Shown here one piece after another: positions 50,702 to 60,039 of a stretch of DNA of 64,000 bases (positions within the stretch are counted from its first letter, which is position 1; the number at the start of each line of letters is the position of its first letter). The position numbers and the translations under genes are program-made. The notes under the pieces were generated by a model, which had not been told where the DNA came from, made no database searches, and saw only the letters and a program-made list of their open reading frames with translations. The stretch is taken from assembly GCF_900129615.1 (NCBI RefSeq), contig NZ_FQWI01000014.1:1-64000 (forward strand), given 5' to 3'. The stretch comes from Pectobacterium carotovorum. Lineage in GTDB: Bacteria; Pseudomonadota; Gammaproteobacteria; Enterobacterales; Enterobacteriaceae.

Positions 50702-50735
50702 AAAAACCGTGTCTCGGCAACAAGACACGGTTTTT
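50702..50735. terminator. Bidirectional terminator between the small secreted gene and erpA
   Basis: The stem AAAACCGTGTCT / AGACACGGTTTT with an 8-nt loop is flanked by A and T runs between two convergent genes. Confidence 0.92.
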
Positions 50736-50769
50736 GTTTTTTTAGTCGGTGAATAACCGCAATGCAGGA

Positions 50770-51117
50770 TCAGACGCTGAAAGAGGAACCACAGCCGCAG
50801 GTGGATTTCGCGTTCGGGTTCGTCACGATAAAGCGAGAACCTTCCAGACCTTCGGTATAATCCACCGCACCGCCAACCAGATATTGCAGGCTCATCGGAT
50901 CAACCACCAGCGCCACACCTTGTTTCTCAATGGTCATATCGCCGTCGTTGATTTGATCATCAAAGGTAAAACCATACTGGAAGCCGCTACAGCCGCCGCC
51001 CGTGATGTACACGCGCAGTTTCAGCTCTGGGTTTTCTTCATCAGCAATCAGGTTTTTCACCTTGCTTGCCGCCGCATCGGTAAATTGCAGAGGCAGTGCT
51101 GCTATATCATCGCTCAT
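50770..51117 (-). CDS. erpA: Iron-sulfur cluster insertion protein ErpA
   Basis: ErpA is an A-type carrier that delivers Fe-S clusters, for example to isoprenoid enzymes. The 115-residue protein has the three conserved cysteines: one in [11 protein letters not shown] and two in the C-terminal CGCGSSF. It is divergent from hemL. E. coli has clcA between these genes; it is absent here. Confidence 0.97.
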
Positions 51118-51384
51118 ATTTTTACTCCCAACTCAGGGCTTACCAGGTGATAGACCCATATTCATACGCTTATTATCCGGCAGTAAGCGAAAACGTTCAA
51201 GATTTGACAGTCATTGTTGAAATAATCGCCGTATTATGCCGTCTCATACACCACACAGCCAGTACTCTCTGTGGGTATGATGCGATGTGTTTTCAAGTGA
51301 AAACCCGCACAGCGATTTCATAACGGCGGTCAGTTCATTAGAATACCCCTACATTTTACGATCAAGACCAGTCAGGACCGCGTA

Positions 51385-52665
51385 ATGAACAAATCTGAAA
51401 GCCTGTATGCTGCGGCACAGCAACTTATTCCCGGCGGAGTGAACTCACCCGTTCGTGCTTTTAACGGCGTCGGCGGTACCCCGCTGTTCATCGAACGGGC
51501 TGATGGCGCTTATCTCTACGATGCTGACGATCAAGCGTACATTGATTACGTGGGTTCGTGGGGTCCGATGGTGCTGGGTCACAATCATCCGGCAATCCGT
51601 GATGCGGTAATCGCGGCAGCGGAACGCGGCCTGAGCTTTGGCGCGCCGACAGAAATGGAAGTGCAGATGGCCCGTCTGGTCACCTCGTTGGTGCCCAGTA
51701 TGGATATGGTGCGGATGGTCAACTCCGGCACGGAAGCGACCATGAGCGCGATCCGACTGGCGCGTGGTTACACGGGCCGCGACAAAATCATCAAATTTGA
51801 AGGCTGCTACCACGGCCACGCCGACTGCCTGCTAGTGAAAGCCGGTTCCGGCGCACTGACATTGGGCCAGCCTAATTCTCCCGGCGTTCCAGCCGATTTC
51901 GCCCGTCACACGCTGACCTGCGTCTATAACGATCTGTCATCCGTTCGCGCTGCATTTGAACAATATCCTGACGAGATCGCCGCGATCATTGTTGAACCTG
52001 TCGCGGGCAACATGAACTGCATTCCACCGCTGCCAGATTTCCTGCCCGGCCTGCGTGCCCTGTGCGATGAGTTTGGCGCCCTGTTTATCATCGATGAAGT
52101 GATGACCGGCTTCCGTGTCGCACTGGCGGGGGCGCAGTCGCACTACGGCGTGGTGCCGGATCTGACCTGTCTGGGGAAAATCATCGGCGGCGGCATGCCA
52201 GTCGGCGCATTCGGCGGTAAACGCGAAGTCATGCAGGCGCTGGCACCGACCGGCCCGGTTTATCAGGCGGGAACGCTGTCCGGCAACCCGATTGCCATGG
52301 CCGCAGGCTTTGCCTGTTTAACCGAAGTGGCGAAACCCGGCGTACACGAAAAGCTCACCGCGTTGACCAATCAGTTGGCTGACGGCCTGCTAGCTGCCGC
52401 GCAAGCCGAAAATATCCCGCTGGTGGTGAATCAAGCGGGCGGCATGTTCGGCCTGTTCTTCACGGATGCCGAGAGCGTCACCTGCTATCAGGATGTGATG
52501 AAGTGCGACGTCGAGCGCTTTAAGCTGTTCTTCCACATGATGCTGGAAGAAGGGATTTACCTCGCGCCGTCCGCGTTTGAAGCGGGCTTTATGTCGTTGG
52601 CACACACACCACAGGACATCGATCGCACCATCGAAGCCGCACAGCTCTGCTTCTCACGCCTGTAA
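51385..52665 (+). CDS. hemL: Glutamate-1-semialdehyde 2,1-aminomutase
   Basis: HemL makes 5-aminolevulinate for haem by a PLP-dependent amino transfer. The 426-residue protein has [16 protein letters not shown] near the start, the pocket motif [15 protein letters not shown], the DEVMTGFR segment and the PLP-lysine in [11 protein letters not shown]. The ATG lies at 51385. A strong hairpin follows the gene. Confidence 0.98.
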   Translation: MNKSESLYAAAQQLIPGGVNSPVRAFNGVGGTPLFIERADGAYLYDADDQAYIDYVGSWGPMVLGHNHPAIRDAVIAAAERGLSFGAPTEMEVQMARLVTSLVPSMDMVRMVNSGTEATMSAIRLARGYTGRDKIIKFEGCYHGHADCLLVKAGSGALTLGQPNSPGVPADFARHTLTCVYNDLSSVRAAFEQYPDEIAAIIVEPVAGNMNCIPPLPDFLPGLRALCDEFGALFIIDEVMTGFRVALAGAQSHYGVVPDLTCLGKIIGGGMPVGAFGGKREVMQALAPTGPVYQAGTLSGNPIAMAAGFACLTEVAKPGVHEKLTALTNQLADGLLAAAQAENIPLVVNQAGGMFGLFFTDAESVTCYQDVMKCDVERFKLFFHMMLEEGIYLAPSAFEAGFMSLAHTPQDIDRTIEAAQLCFSRL

Positions 52666-52675
52666 AAGCGTATCT

Positions 52676-52708
52676 CGACGGCGTCATTCACTGACACTGA
52701 CGCCGTCG
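52676..52708 (+). terminator. Strong stem-loop after hemL
   Basis: A perfect 11-bp stem (CGACGGCGTCA / TGACGCCGTCG, 11-nt loop) lies 10 bp after the hemL stop. It is followed by cattccccctt without a true T-run, so termination may need help. Confidence 0.6.
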
Positions 52709-52824
52709 CATTCCCCCTTCTCCCCCCGCCCCTACTTTTTTCACCGAAGCTATCATTCGAGAATGACAAGCCCTCTTAAATTGGTTATGAGTAAGTCTAT
52801 GTTCCTGAAAATAGCGGAGAGGTC

Positions 52825-53448
52825 ATGTTAAAGGTTCTAGGACGCACGTCGTCGATCAACGTTCGGAAAGTGCTGTGGTTGTGCGATGAGTTGGCGATTC
52901 CCTTCGACCGCGAAGACTGGGGCGAAGGCTATAAATCACCGCAGTCACCGGAGTTTTTGGCGCTCAATCCTAATGCCATGATACCGGTGATTCAGGACGA
53001 GGATTTCGTCATGTGGGAATCGAACGCGATTTTGCGTTACCTCGCCAACGCGAAGGACGGAGCCTGGCTCTACCCGCAAGATCCGCGTAGCCGTGCTTCG
53101 ATCGACCAATGGATCGACTGGCAGGCCTCCGAACTCAATCCTTCATGGCGTTACGCCTTTATGTCGCTGGTGCGCCAGTCTCCCGCACACCAGGATCCGA
53201 CGCTGTTGGCAGCATCCTGCACGCTTTGGTCACGCACCATGGGCATTTTGAATCAGCAGTTGGAGCGAACCGGCCACTACATCGCAGGAAACGCGTTTAC
53301 GCTGGCCGATATTCCCATCGGGCTATCGGTGAACCGCTGGTATGAAACGCCGCTGGAACACACAGACTATCCCGCCGTCCGCGCCTACTATGAGCGCTTA
53401 AGCGCACGCGCAGGCTACCTGACCTGGGGACGCAACGGCACGCCATAA
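52825..53448 (+). CDS. Glutathione S-transferase family protein
   Basis: The 207-residue protein has an N-terminal thioredoxin-fold domain (MLKVLGRTSSINVRKVLW; ESNAILRYLA as the glutathione-binding motif) and a helical C-terminal domain (about 90-205) ending in FTLADIPIG and the usual DYPAVRAYYERL segment. The substrate is unknown. It lies between hemL and a convergent MocR-type regulator gene. Confidence 0.9.
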   Translation: MLKVLGRTSSINVRKVLWLCDELAIPFDREDWGEGYKSPQSPEFLALNPNAMIPVIQDEDFVMWESNAILRYLANAKDGAWLYPQDPRSRASIDQWIDWQASELNPSWRYAFMSLVRQSPAHQDPTLLAASCTLWSRTMGILNQQLERTGHYIAGNAFTLADIPIGLSVNRWYETPLEHTDYPAVRAYYERLSARAGYLTWGRNGTP

Positions 53449-53462
53449 AGCTACTCATAACA

Positions 53463-54923
53463 CTACTCTGCGCTACCCGGCTCGATACCGCTCATCTCAC
53501 AGGCCAGCGCCCCCGCGCGCTTAAGCGCATACGTATAGCGTTCATCAAACGGGTAGCAGCACGATAGCCGAAGCGCGTGCTTACAGCGGCCGCTCAGCGT
53601 ATAGAGCTCGCCGGGCGTGACGCAAATCTTCTCTTGCAGCAGACGATGAAATAGCTCAACGCCATCCACGCCGCCCGGTAACTCCAGCCAGAAGACAAAA
53701 CCGCCCTGCGGCTGCGTCGCGCGTGTCCCCTGCGGAAAATGCCGAGCAATCAGCCCGCGCGCCTCATCCATCTGCGCGGCATAGCGGCGGCGCAGCGTGC
53801 GCAGATGGTGATCGTAACCGCCGGACTCCAGAAACTGCGCCAGTGTTTCCGATAGTAGCGCCGATTCCGCCATTGACGATACCGCTTTCAGCCGCGCCAC
53901 TTTGGCACGGAAACGACCCGATGCCATCCAGCCAATGCGGAAATCGGGCGCCAGCGTTTTCGTGAAGCTGGAGCAGTAGATCACCCAGCCATCGCGATCG
54001 AAGGCTTTCACCGTCGGCGACAGCGGCCAGGTAAACTGAAGTTCGCTGTATAAGCCATCCTCGATCAGCGGCACCTGATAATCATTCACCAGCTTTGCCA
54101 GCCGCTTTTTATCCGCCAGCGTCATGCTGCACCCTAACGGATTCTGCGCGTTTGGCATGGCGATAATCGCCTGTAATCGCTGTTCTGACAGCAGCAGCTC
54201 CAGCGCATCCAGCGCGAGACCGCGTTGCGGATCGGTAGGAATCTCCACCGTTTTCAGCCCCAGACTAGCTAGCAGGGGAAAAAGATAAAAATAGGTTGGC
54301 GTTTCCAAGCCCACACAGTCGCCCGGCTGCGTGACCGTACGTAGCGCCAGCTGTAGCGCTTCCATACAGCCGTGGGTGATCGTGATGTCCTCGCGGGTCA
54401 ATGACATACCCAAATCCATCGCTCGCCGCGCCACTTCACGCCGCAACCGTTCACTGCCTGGCGGCAACGCATAGCGACCAATCAGTTCAGGCTGCCGCCG
54501 CAGCAAAGAAGCAGCAATACGGCTGATCTTTTCGGTCGGATAGAAATCGGCATGCTGCGGGCACGCCAGAGAAATGTTGATGTAATCCGGGTGCGTCTGA
54601 GCAGCAAAAACGGTATCAATTAGATCCAGTTGCTCACTGCCCGGCACAATCACCTGCGCACGGTGGGGCTTACTTTCCGTCAGCGACGGCAGACGTCCTC
54701 GCACAAAGTAGCCGGACTGCGGTCGTGCTTCGATCAACCCGCGATCTTCGAGAATACGCCAGGCATTTAATACCGTGTTCACACTTACCTGATGCGATCC
54801 GGCAACGCGACGAATAGAAGGCAGGCGACTTCCCGGCGCTAACGTTCCTTGATGAATAGCCGTGGCGAAGGTTTCCGCGAGCTGTTGATAGAGCGTACTT
54901 TCTTGTGAGTCGATGATGGACAC
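53463..54923 (-). CDS. MocR-type transcription regulator (GntR HTH plus aminotransferase-like domain)
   Basis: The protein (486 residues from this start) has an N-terminal GntR winged helix (about 5-70: LAPGSRLPSIRRVAGSHQVSVNTV) and a class I aminotransferase-like domain with the PLP-lysine in SSFTKTLAPDFRIGW. Such regulators bind PLP and usually control a nearby or divergent gene. Here that is a LysE-type exporter, 136 bp away. The GTG start at 54923 has a GGGGGA ribosome-like site; a TTG at 54941 is an alternative. It resembles E. coli YjiR in length and layout. Confidence 0.88.
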   Translation of the reverse strand: MSIIDSQESTLYQQLAETFATAIHQGTLAPGSRLPSIRRVAGSHQVSVNTVLNAWRILEDRGLIEARPQSGYFVRGRLPSLTESKPHRAQVIVPGSEQLDLIDTVFAAQTHPDYINISLACPQHADFYPTEKISRIAASLLRRQPELIGRYALPPGSERLRREVARRAMDLGMSLTREDITITHGCMEALQLALRTVTQPGDCVGLETPTYFYLFPLLASLGLKTVEIPTDPQRGLALDALELLLSEQRLQAIIAMPNAQNPLGCSMTLADKKRLAKLVNDYQVPLIEDGLYSELQFTWPLSPTVKAFDRDGWVIYCSSFTKTLAPDFRIGWMASGRFRAKVARLKAVSSMAESALLSETLAQFLESGGYDHHLRTLRRRYAAQMDEARGLIARHFPQGTRATQPQGGFVFWLELPGGVDGVELFHRLLQEKICVTPGELYTLSGRCKHALRLSCCYPFDERYTYALKRAGALACEMSGIEPGSAE

Positions 54924-55059
54924 AGTTCCCCCGCCAGCCAATGAGTACAGTTAACGATTAATGCATTTTGTACCCATAACAATAATCATTTTGTGTATCT
55001 GTAACCATTTCTTTTTTCTGCCTACCATAGTGTTCTCACCCCATCATCAGGATAACACC

Positions 55060-55650
55060 ATGCTCGACCCTTCTTTTTTCAGCTACGTCACCGTCATGTC
55101 GATCACGCCGGGGCCCAATAATCTGCTGCTGGCGACGTCAGGCGTCAATTTTGGCCTGCGTCGTACCTTGCCGATGCTGATGGGTATTTTAATTGGCTGT
55201 GCGCTACAAACGGCGCTGATGGGCGTGGCATTGGAGCTGTTGCTGAGCTGGCTGAGCATGATCCGCCTGCCCCTCACTGTGCTGGGGTGCGTCTATCTGC
55301 TGTGGCTATCGTGGAAAATCGTGCGTTCATCAGCACCGGAATTACAAGGGCGAGTACAGCCGATGACCGTACTGCAAGGGACGTTATTTCAGGCGGTAAA
55401 CCCAAAAGCCTGGCTGATGTCCAGCAACATCGCGCTGCTGTATACCGCCAGCAACGGTATTTTCCCCACAATGTTCGCCTTTATGGCGCTCAATCTGCCC
55501 TGCATTCTAGTGTGGGCCGTGCTCGGCGATCGCATCGGCAAACATCTTCAGGAACCGTGGAAACTGAAAGCCTTCAACGGCATCATGGCACTTTCTCTGG
55601 TGCTTACCACGTTCTGGATGCTGGCCGAAGCCATCAACGTCACGGGGTAA
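55060..55650 (+). CDS. LysE/RhtB-family amino acid exporter
   Basis: The 196-residue inner membrane protein has about six hydrophobic segments and the family motif SITPGPNNLLLATSG at about 12-26. These proteins export amino acids or analogues; the substrate here is unknown. The start at MLDPSFF is preceded by agga; an upstream in-frame ATG at 54961 adds 33 residues unlike the family and overlaps the promoter region. The divergent MocR regulator suggests control by an amine or amino acid signal. Confidence 0.9.
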   Translation: MLDPSFFSYVTVMSITPGPNNLLLATSGVNFGLRRTLPMLMGILIGCALQTALMGVALELLLSWLSMIRLPLTVLGCVYLLWLSWKIVRSSAPELQGRVQPMTVLQGTLFQAVNPKAWLMSSNIALLYTASNGIFPTMFAFMALNLPCILVWAVLGDRIGKHLQEPWKLKAFNGIMALSLVLTTFWMLAEAINVTG

Positions 55651-55661
55651 TCATACGACTT

Positions 55662-55683
55662 CGGCGGGCTTCCCTCCCCGCCG
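55662..55683. other. GC stem-loop between lysE-like gene and fhuB
   Basis: The stem CGGCGGG / CCCGCCG (8-nt loop) lies in the 42-bp gap between two convergent genes. No T-run follows, so its role as a terminator is uncertain. Confidence 0.5.
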
Positions 55684-55692
55684 ACGCCCGCG

Positions 55693-57711
55693 TTATCTCA
55701 CCTGCTTGCGTAACAGATAAACAAAGTAAGGCGCACCGATAAACGTCGCGAGCAAACCTGCCGGGATCTGCGCCGGAAAGAGGATCATCCGGCCAAACCA
55801 GTCAGCAATTACCATCAGTGCCCCACCAATCAGCGCAGAGCTGGCGATTTGCGGCAACACGCGGCTAAAACCTAGCATCCGCGCCATATGCGGTGCCATT
55901 AAGCCCACAAAGCTCATCGGCCCAACCATAAGGGTTGCCATCGCGGTCAGCACCGATGCCAGCAGCAACACCAGCAGACGGACTGGCGTGACAGCTACGC
56001 CAAGCGATCTGGCCGTTGTCGTACCCAGTGGCAAAATACGCAGCCAGCGCTGACAGAGCGGGACGATCAACAGCAGCAGAACCGCAATCACCGCCGTACG
56101 TATCGCGTCAGTCGGTTCGACCGCATAGGTTGAGCCCGACAGCCAGGTCAGCACCGTTCCCATACGCGGATCGCCACTGGCTAACAGAAGCGCAATCACG
56201 GTGGAGAACGCCATACTGAGCGCAATCCCCGCCAGCAGCATACGCTGCGTGGAGAACCCTCCGCGACCGGCGATAATCACCATGACCAGCAGCGTTAACG
56301 CCGCACCCGCGCTACCGGCCGGAAGCAGCCACACCAAGGCATTGCCGGGAATGAAGAACAGCAAAATAATGACGCCAAACGAGGCACCGGAGCTAATCCC
56401 CAGCACTTCCGGGCTCCCCATCGGGTTGCACGTCAGCTTCTGTATTAGCGTTCCCGCCACCGCCAGCATCACCCCGGCAGTTAGCGCCGCCAGCACCCGA
56501 GGCCAGCGCCATGAGAGCAACTGCGCTAACACATCGCCACCGCCCCACTGCCAGCCCTCTGCATCTTTCCCTAACATCAGCGCCGCAATCACCACCATTC
56601 CCAGCAGCGTGATGCCAAGTACCAGCCACGTTCCCCACAGGCGACGTTCAACCGTCGGCGTGCTATTGCTGTCGACCAGTGCGGGCTGACCACTATTACG
56701 CAGGCGCGGAAGCAGCCACAGTAACAGCGGCGCACCAATCAACGCCGTCGCAGCCCCCGTAGGGACGTCAAGCCACACGCGGCTCAGCCAGATAACGCCC
56801 TGATCGGCAACGCCGAGCAGCAACGCCCCGAGCAACGGCGCTAATAAAAGACGGTGAAGTAACCGCCGTGCGCCCAGCATTTTCGCCAGCAGCGGCGCAA
56901 ACAGGCCGATAAAACCGATAATGCCCGCCGCATTCACCAACTGGGCACACAGAAAAATCCCCAACCCAAGCGCACTCAGACGTGCCAGTGACAGCCCAAG
57001 CCCCAGGTTACGTGCAACGCCGTCATCCAGCCCCAGCAGGGTTAGCGGGCGAATCAACAATAGCGCCAGACAGAAACACACCAGAAGACGCGGGAGAACA
57101 AACTGCACATTGCTCCAGTCCTGTTGGTTCAACACGCCGCTGCTCCACAGGAACAAGCCCTGAAGCTGCTCATGATGGAAAAGCACCAGCAGTTGATTGA
57201 CCGCGCTACAGTAGAAACTCAGCACCAGCCCCGCCAGTATCAGCGTCACCGGCGATAACCGTTTGCCCCAGGCGACGCCAAACACCAGCGCGCCAACCAC
57301 CAGCGCCCCGATCATCGCAGCGGCCTGTTGGATCCATACACCACCGGGCAGCGCCAATAGCGTTACCACCGTGATGCCGAGCTGTGCACCCGTGGCAATC
57401 CCCAGCGTTGATGGCTCAGCTAGCGGATTACGCAAGACCTGTTGGAACAGCACGCCACACAATCCCAGTCCCGCACCAATCAGCAGCGCCAGTACCATGC
57501 GTGGCAACAAACTGTAATGAAACAGAAGCTGCTGCATATTGTTCAAGGCGGGCTGTGTCAGCCCCTGAAGCCACTGCGATACAGGCAATTGCTGCTGCAA
57601 GTTGTAGCTGCCCATCCCCAGAATCACGAACAGCAGAAAACCGATTAAAACAACAGGCAGCACCAGCGGGTGCACAGCACGCTTGTGCACGGCGGACAGA
57701 GAATTAGGCAT
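55693..57711 (-). CDS. fhuB: Ferric hydroxamate ABC transporter permease FhuB
   Basis: FhuB is a double-length permease: two homologous FecCD-type halves (about 1-340 and 341-672) of roughly ten membrane helices each, which import ferric hydroxamate siderophores. The 672-residue length is near E. coli's 660. Its ATG overlaps the fhuD stop by 8 bp. It is the last gene of fhuCDB. Confidence 0.97.
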   Translation of the reverse strand: MPNSLSAVHKRAVHPLVLPVVLIGFLLFVILGMGSYNLQQQLPVSQWLQGLTQPALNNMQQLLFHYSLLPRMVLALLIGAGLGLCGVLFQQVLRNPLAEPSTLGIATGAQLGITVVTLLALPGGVWIQQAAAMIGALVVGALVFGVAWGKRLSPVTLILAGLVLSFYCSAVNQLLVLFHHEQLQGLFLWSSGVLNQQDWSNVQFVLPRLLVCFCLALLLIRPLTLLGLDDGVARNLGLGLSLARLSALGLGIFLCAQLVNAAGIIGFIGLFAPLLAKMLGARRLLHRLLLAPLLGALLLGVADQGVIWLSRVWLDVPTGAATALIGAPLLLWLLPRLRNSGQPALVDSNSTPTVERRLWGTWLVLGITLLGMVVIAALMLGKDAEGWQWGGGDVLAQLLSWRWPRVLAALTAGVMLAVAGTLIQKLTCNPMGSPEVLGISSGASFGVIILLFFIPGNALVWLLPAGSAGAALTLLVMVIIAGRGGFSTQRMLLAGIALSMAFSTVIALLLASGDPRMGTVLTWLSGSTYAVEPTDAIRTAVIAVLLLLIVPLCQRWLRILPLGTTTARSLGVAVTPVRLLVLLLASVLTAMATLMVGPMSFVGLMAPHMARMLGFSRVLPQIASSALIGGALMVIADWFGRMILFPAQIPAGLLATFIGAPYFVYLLRKQVR

Positions 57712-58630
57712 GTGTTCTCGCCTCCAGCGCCTGATTTAGTACGCGACAGAAGCGCATCGCCGAGAGCGTTCCGCCATACAGCCAGACGGCTGGCACACGT
57801 TGCAAACGCTGGTTACGCACAAACGGCATGGCCTGCCAGAGCGGATTATTTTCAAGCTGGTCAAGTGTGGCGCTATCGCCGTGTTCGAAGCAGAGCACGT
57901 TGGCATCGCCGATTTCTGCCAGGCTCTCAATGCCGACAATCGTACTGCCCCAGAAGCTGGTTTCGCTGCGCCAGGCATTCTCGATTCCGATATGATCCAT
58001 CACTTCCTGAAAAAGGCTGTTCTTGCCGATCACCAACACATGGCGGCTGTCGACCAGCGTGATGAGCAACAGAGGCCGCTGGGTGTAAGGCTGGAGCGTG
58101 ATTTTTTCCTGCTGGAGAAACTGCGCCAGCTCTGTCAGGTGCCGTTCTCCGGCCGCTTTCATATTTAGCGCATCGGCCAGTTTCATGACCGAGGCCTGTG
58201 CCGACGTCAGCGGTTTTCCCTGTTCGTTGCTGAAGCCAAAGCCCAGCAGCGGAGAAATACGGGACATTTTCGCGACCGAAGGGCCGTAGCCTTCAGAGTA
58301 AAGAATCAGGGACGGGCGAATCTGCGTCAGCAATTCCAGATTGGGCTCGGTACGCAGCCCCACATCAATCACCGATTCAGGCAGCGCGGGCTCTTTCACC
58401 CACAGGTTGTAGTTATGTTTATCCGCAATCGCGAAGGGCGTGATGCCCAACGCCAGAAGCAGTTCAACAGGTAACCACTCCAGCGCCACAATGCGGTTTA
58501 AATCGGGAAATGTGGCAGTGGCTCCCCGGCTCGCCGCAGAATAAAACAGCGGGGACAATAGCAGCGCCGTCAGCAAACGACGGCGTAGCGGATCGGGAGA
58601 GGATGGAGAAGAAAAACGTTCAGGCATCAT
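57704..58630 (-). CDS. fhuD: Ferric hydroxamate-binding periplasmic protein FhuD
   Basis: FhuD carries ferric hydroxamates to FhuB. The chosen start (first of two ATGs, 16 nt after the fhuC stop) gives 308 residues with a twin-arginine-like signal (RRRLLTALLL). The conserved VALEWLPVELLLALG, DVGLRTEPNLELL and RVPAVWLYGGTLSAMRF blocks follow. The open frame runs further upstream into fhuC but is not conserved there. Confidence 0.96.
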   Translation of the reverse strand: MMPERFSSPSSPDPLRRRLLTALLLSPLFYSAASRGATATFPDLNRIVALEWLPVELLLALGITPFAIADKHNYNLWVKEPALPESVIDVGLRTEPNLELLTQIRPSLILYSEGYGPSVAKMSRISPLLGFGFSNEQGKPLTSAQASVMKLADALNMKAAGERHLTELAQFLQQEKITLQPYTQRPLLLITLVDSRHVLVIGKNSLFQEVMDHIGIENAWRSETSFWGSTIVGIESLAEIGDANVLCFEHGDSATLDQLENNPLWQAMPFVRNQRLQRVPAVWLYGGTLSAMRFCRVLNQALEARTHA

Positions 58631-58646
58631 GAGCAGGAAAACCGAG

Positions 58647-59444
58647 TTAACAAACGAAGCTGACCGGCGCGCCACCCGCCGGATGAGGCAGAATGCCCAT
58701 GGGAATGCCGTAGATATTTTCCAGCACGTCCCCTTGCATGAGCGCGACAGGCTCACCCTGCGCAATCATTTTTCCGCCGCGCAACGCCACCAGATGATCG
58801 CAGTAGCGCGCAGCCATGTTGATATCATGCAACACCGCAATGACGGTGATGCCGCGCTCGCGGCTCATACGCTGAATCAGCGCCAGCACCTCAACCTGAT
58901 GCGCAATATCCAGTGCGGAGGTCGGTTCATCCAACAGCAGGCAGCGGCTGTCCTGTGCCACCGTCATCGCCAGCCAGGCTCGCTGCCGTTCACCGCCGGA
59001 CAGGCTATCCACCAGACGGTTAGCAAACGGCTTTAATCCCACCAGCGTGATGGCTTCTTCGACCTTTTCCCGATCGGCGCTGCCGAAACGGCCTAATGCG
59101 CCGTGCCACGGGTAGCGCCCCACAGCGACCAGCTCACGCACGGTCATCCCTTCGGCAGCGGGAAGCTGCTGCGGTAAATAAGCCACCTGACGGGCGAACA
59201 ATTTGCTGTCCCAGCTTCCGGTCGCCTGTTCACCCAGCAATGCGGTTCCGCTGCTGGCGGACTGATGGCGACCCAGAATTTTCAGCAATGTCGATTTGCC
59301 TGAGCCATTGTGCCCGATCAGCCCACACACTTTCCCCACGGGAAACGTGATAGATAACGGATGTAGCAGCGTGCGCCCGGCGACGGAAAAGCTGACGTCA
59401 TCCAGTCTGAAGGTGGTGTCAGGCAGTACAGTTTGATTTTGCAT
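58647..59444 (-). CDS. fhuC: Ferric hydroxamate ABC transporter ATPase FhuC
   Basis: The 265-residue ATPase has Walker A GHNGSGKST, signature LSGGERQRAWL and Walker B CLLLDEPTSALD. It leads the fhuC-fhuD-fhuB operon. In E. coli the receptor gene fhuA comes first; here it is missing, and a Fur box lies directly upstream of fhuC. Confidence 0.97.
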   Translation of the reverse strand: MQNQTVLPDTTFRLDDVSFSVAGRTLLHPLSITFPVGKVCGLIGHNGSGKSTLLKILGRHQSASSGTALLGEQATGSWDSKLFARQVAYLPQQLPAAEGMTVRELVAVGRYPWHGALGRFGSADREKVEEAITLVGLKPFANRLVDSLSGGERQRAWLAMTVAQDSRCLLLDEPTSALDIAHQVEVLALIQRMSRERGITVIAVLHDINMAARYCDHLVALRGGKMIAQGEPVALMQGDVLENIYGIPMGILPHPAGGAPVSFVC

Positions 59445-59527
59445 AGCGCTTTTGGTTTTTTAATGTCACCGAAGGAAAGGGGTGAGCAGAATTCACTATT
59501 TCCGTAATCGTCGATCTAAAAGAGAAC

Positions 59528-59545
59528 GATAATGATTACGATAAA
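59528..59545 (-). promoter_or_regulatory. Fur box upstream of fhuC
   Basis: Three consecutive hexamers GATAAT-GATTAC-GATAAA match the Fur hexamer array, with its first nine bases identical to the 19-bp consensus. It lies 83 bp before the fhuC start, so iron repression of fhuCDB is expected. Confidence 0.8.
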
Positions 59546-59746
59546 GGCAGCATGATAGGCGCAACGGAATGCCAATCGCAAGACTTTTACCTGTCAGCGC
59601 CAGAGTACTCCGGCAGGAAAAGCGGTATCAGGCAGGACATGCCCCTTTCTCGAAAAATGGCAGGCACAAAAAATACCCCCAAATTAATCCTGTTCCTTAT
59701 ACACAAGTCTAGAAGTATCGCGGTTTTTGCCGTGGTCAGGCGTAAA

Positions 59747-59878
59747 AATTATGCTGAGGCGGTAGCTGGCTTCGGATGAGCCGCAGGACGCGGCGAAAGC
59801 TTGCGCCACGTCGGGAACGTGTCGCAAGCGGTCCGCTAAGCCAGATACCGACGAAGGTACCGCGTCAGCGGCATAATT
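59747..59878. repeat. 132-bp nested imperfect palindromic element
   Basis: Outer arms AATTATGC (59747-59754) and GCATAATT (59871-59878) enclose middle arms CGGTAGCTGGCTT (59760-59772) and AAGCCAGATACCG (59838-59850), which pair at 12 of 13 positions. An inner hairpin with GCTTGCG/CGCAAGC and ACGT pairing lies at 59799-59829. It looks like a dispersed, structured repeat and is not the ERIC sequence. Confidence 0.75.
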
Positions 59879-59897
59879 CCCGCCAAAAGCTGGGGTT

Positions 59898-59924
59898 CAT
59901 AGGGGGCTGGCGTAGCCCCCTATG
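59898..59924. other. Perfect 11-bp hairpin
   Basis: CATAGGGGGCT and AGCCCCCTATG enclose the 5-nt loop GGCGT. A smaller stem TGCTAC/GTAGCA (59934-59948) follows. Neither has a T-run; they adjoin the 132-bp palindromic element and may belong to it. Confidence 0.65.
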
Positions 59925-59977
59925 TCGGGCGCGTGCTACGAGGTAGCATAAAATAATCGTATTGTAAGCGCACGAAA

Positions 59978-60016
59978 CCGTCTCTCAGGCTGCATAAAAA
60001 TATGGCTAAGAGACGG
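59978..60016 (-). terminator. Terminator-like stem after mrcB
   Basis: The stem CCGTCTCT / AGAGACGG with a 23-nt loop is followed on the minus strand by TTTCG, about 25 nt beyond the mrcB stop. The loop is long and the T-run short. Confidence 0.45.
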
Positions 60017-60039
60017 CAACCAGTTCAAGCATCGATAGA

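Larger units (their letters stand above)
59445..60039. other. Gene-free gap where E. coli has fhuA
   Basis: This 595-bp region separates mrcB from fhuC. It holds a Fur box next to fhuC, a 132-bp nested palindromic element, an 11-bp perfect hairpin and a terminator-like stem after mrcB. No remnant of the outer membrane receptor FhuA is recognisable; the short open frame from 59552 has no family resemblance. Confidence 0.75.

Noticed and set aside
54961-55059. Longer N-terminus for the LysE-like exporter
   Set aside because: The extra 33 residues add an unmatched hydrophobic stretch, overlap the divergent promoter region, and the family start motif fits the ATG at 55060.
59552-59779. A 75-codon plus-strand open frame in the mrcB-fhuC gap
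   Set aside because: It overlaps the palindromic element, has no ribosome site, and resembles nothing I know.
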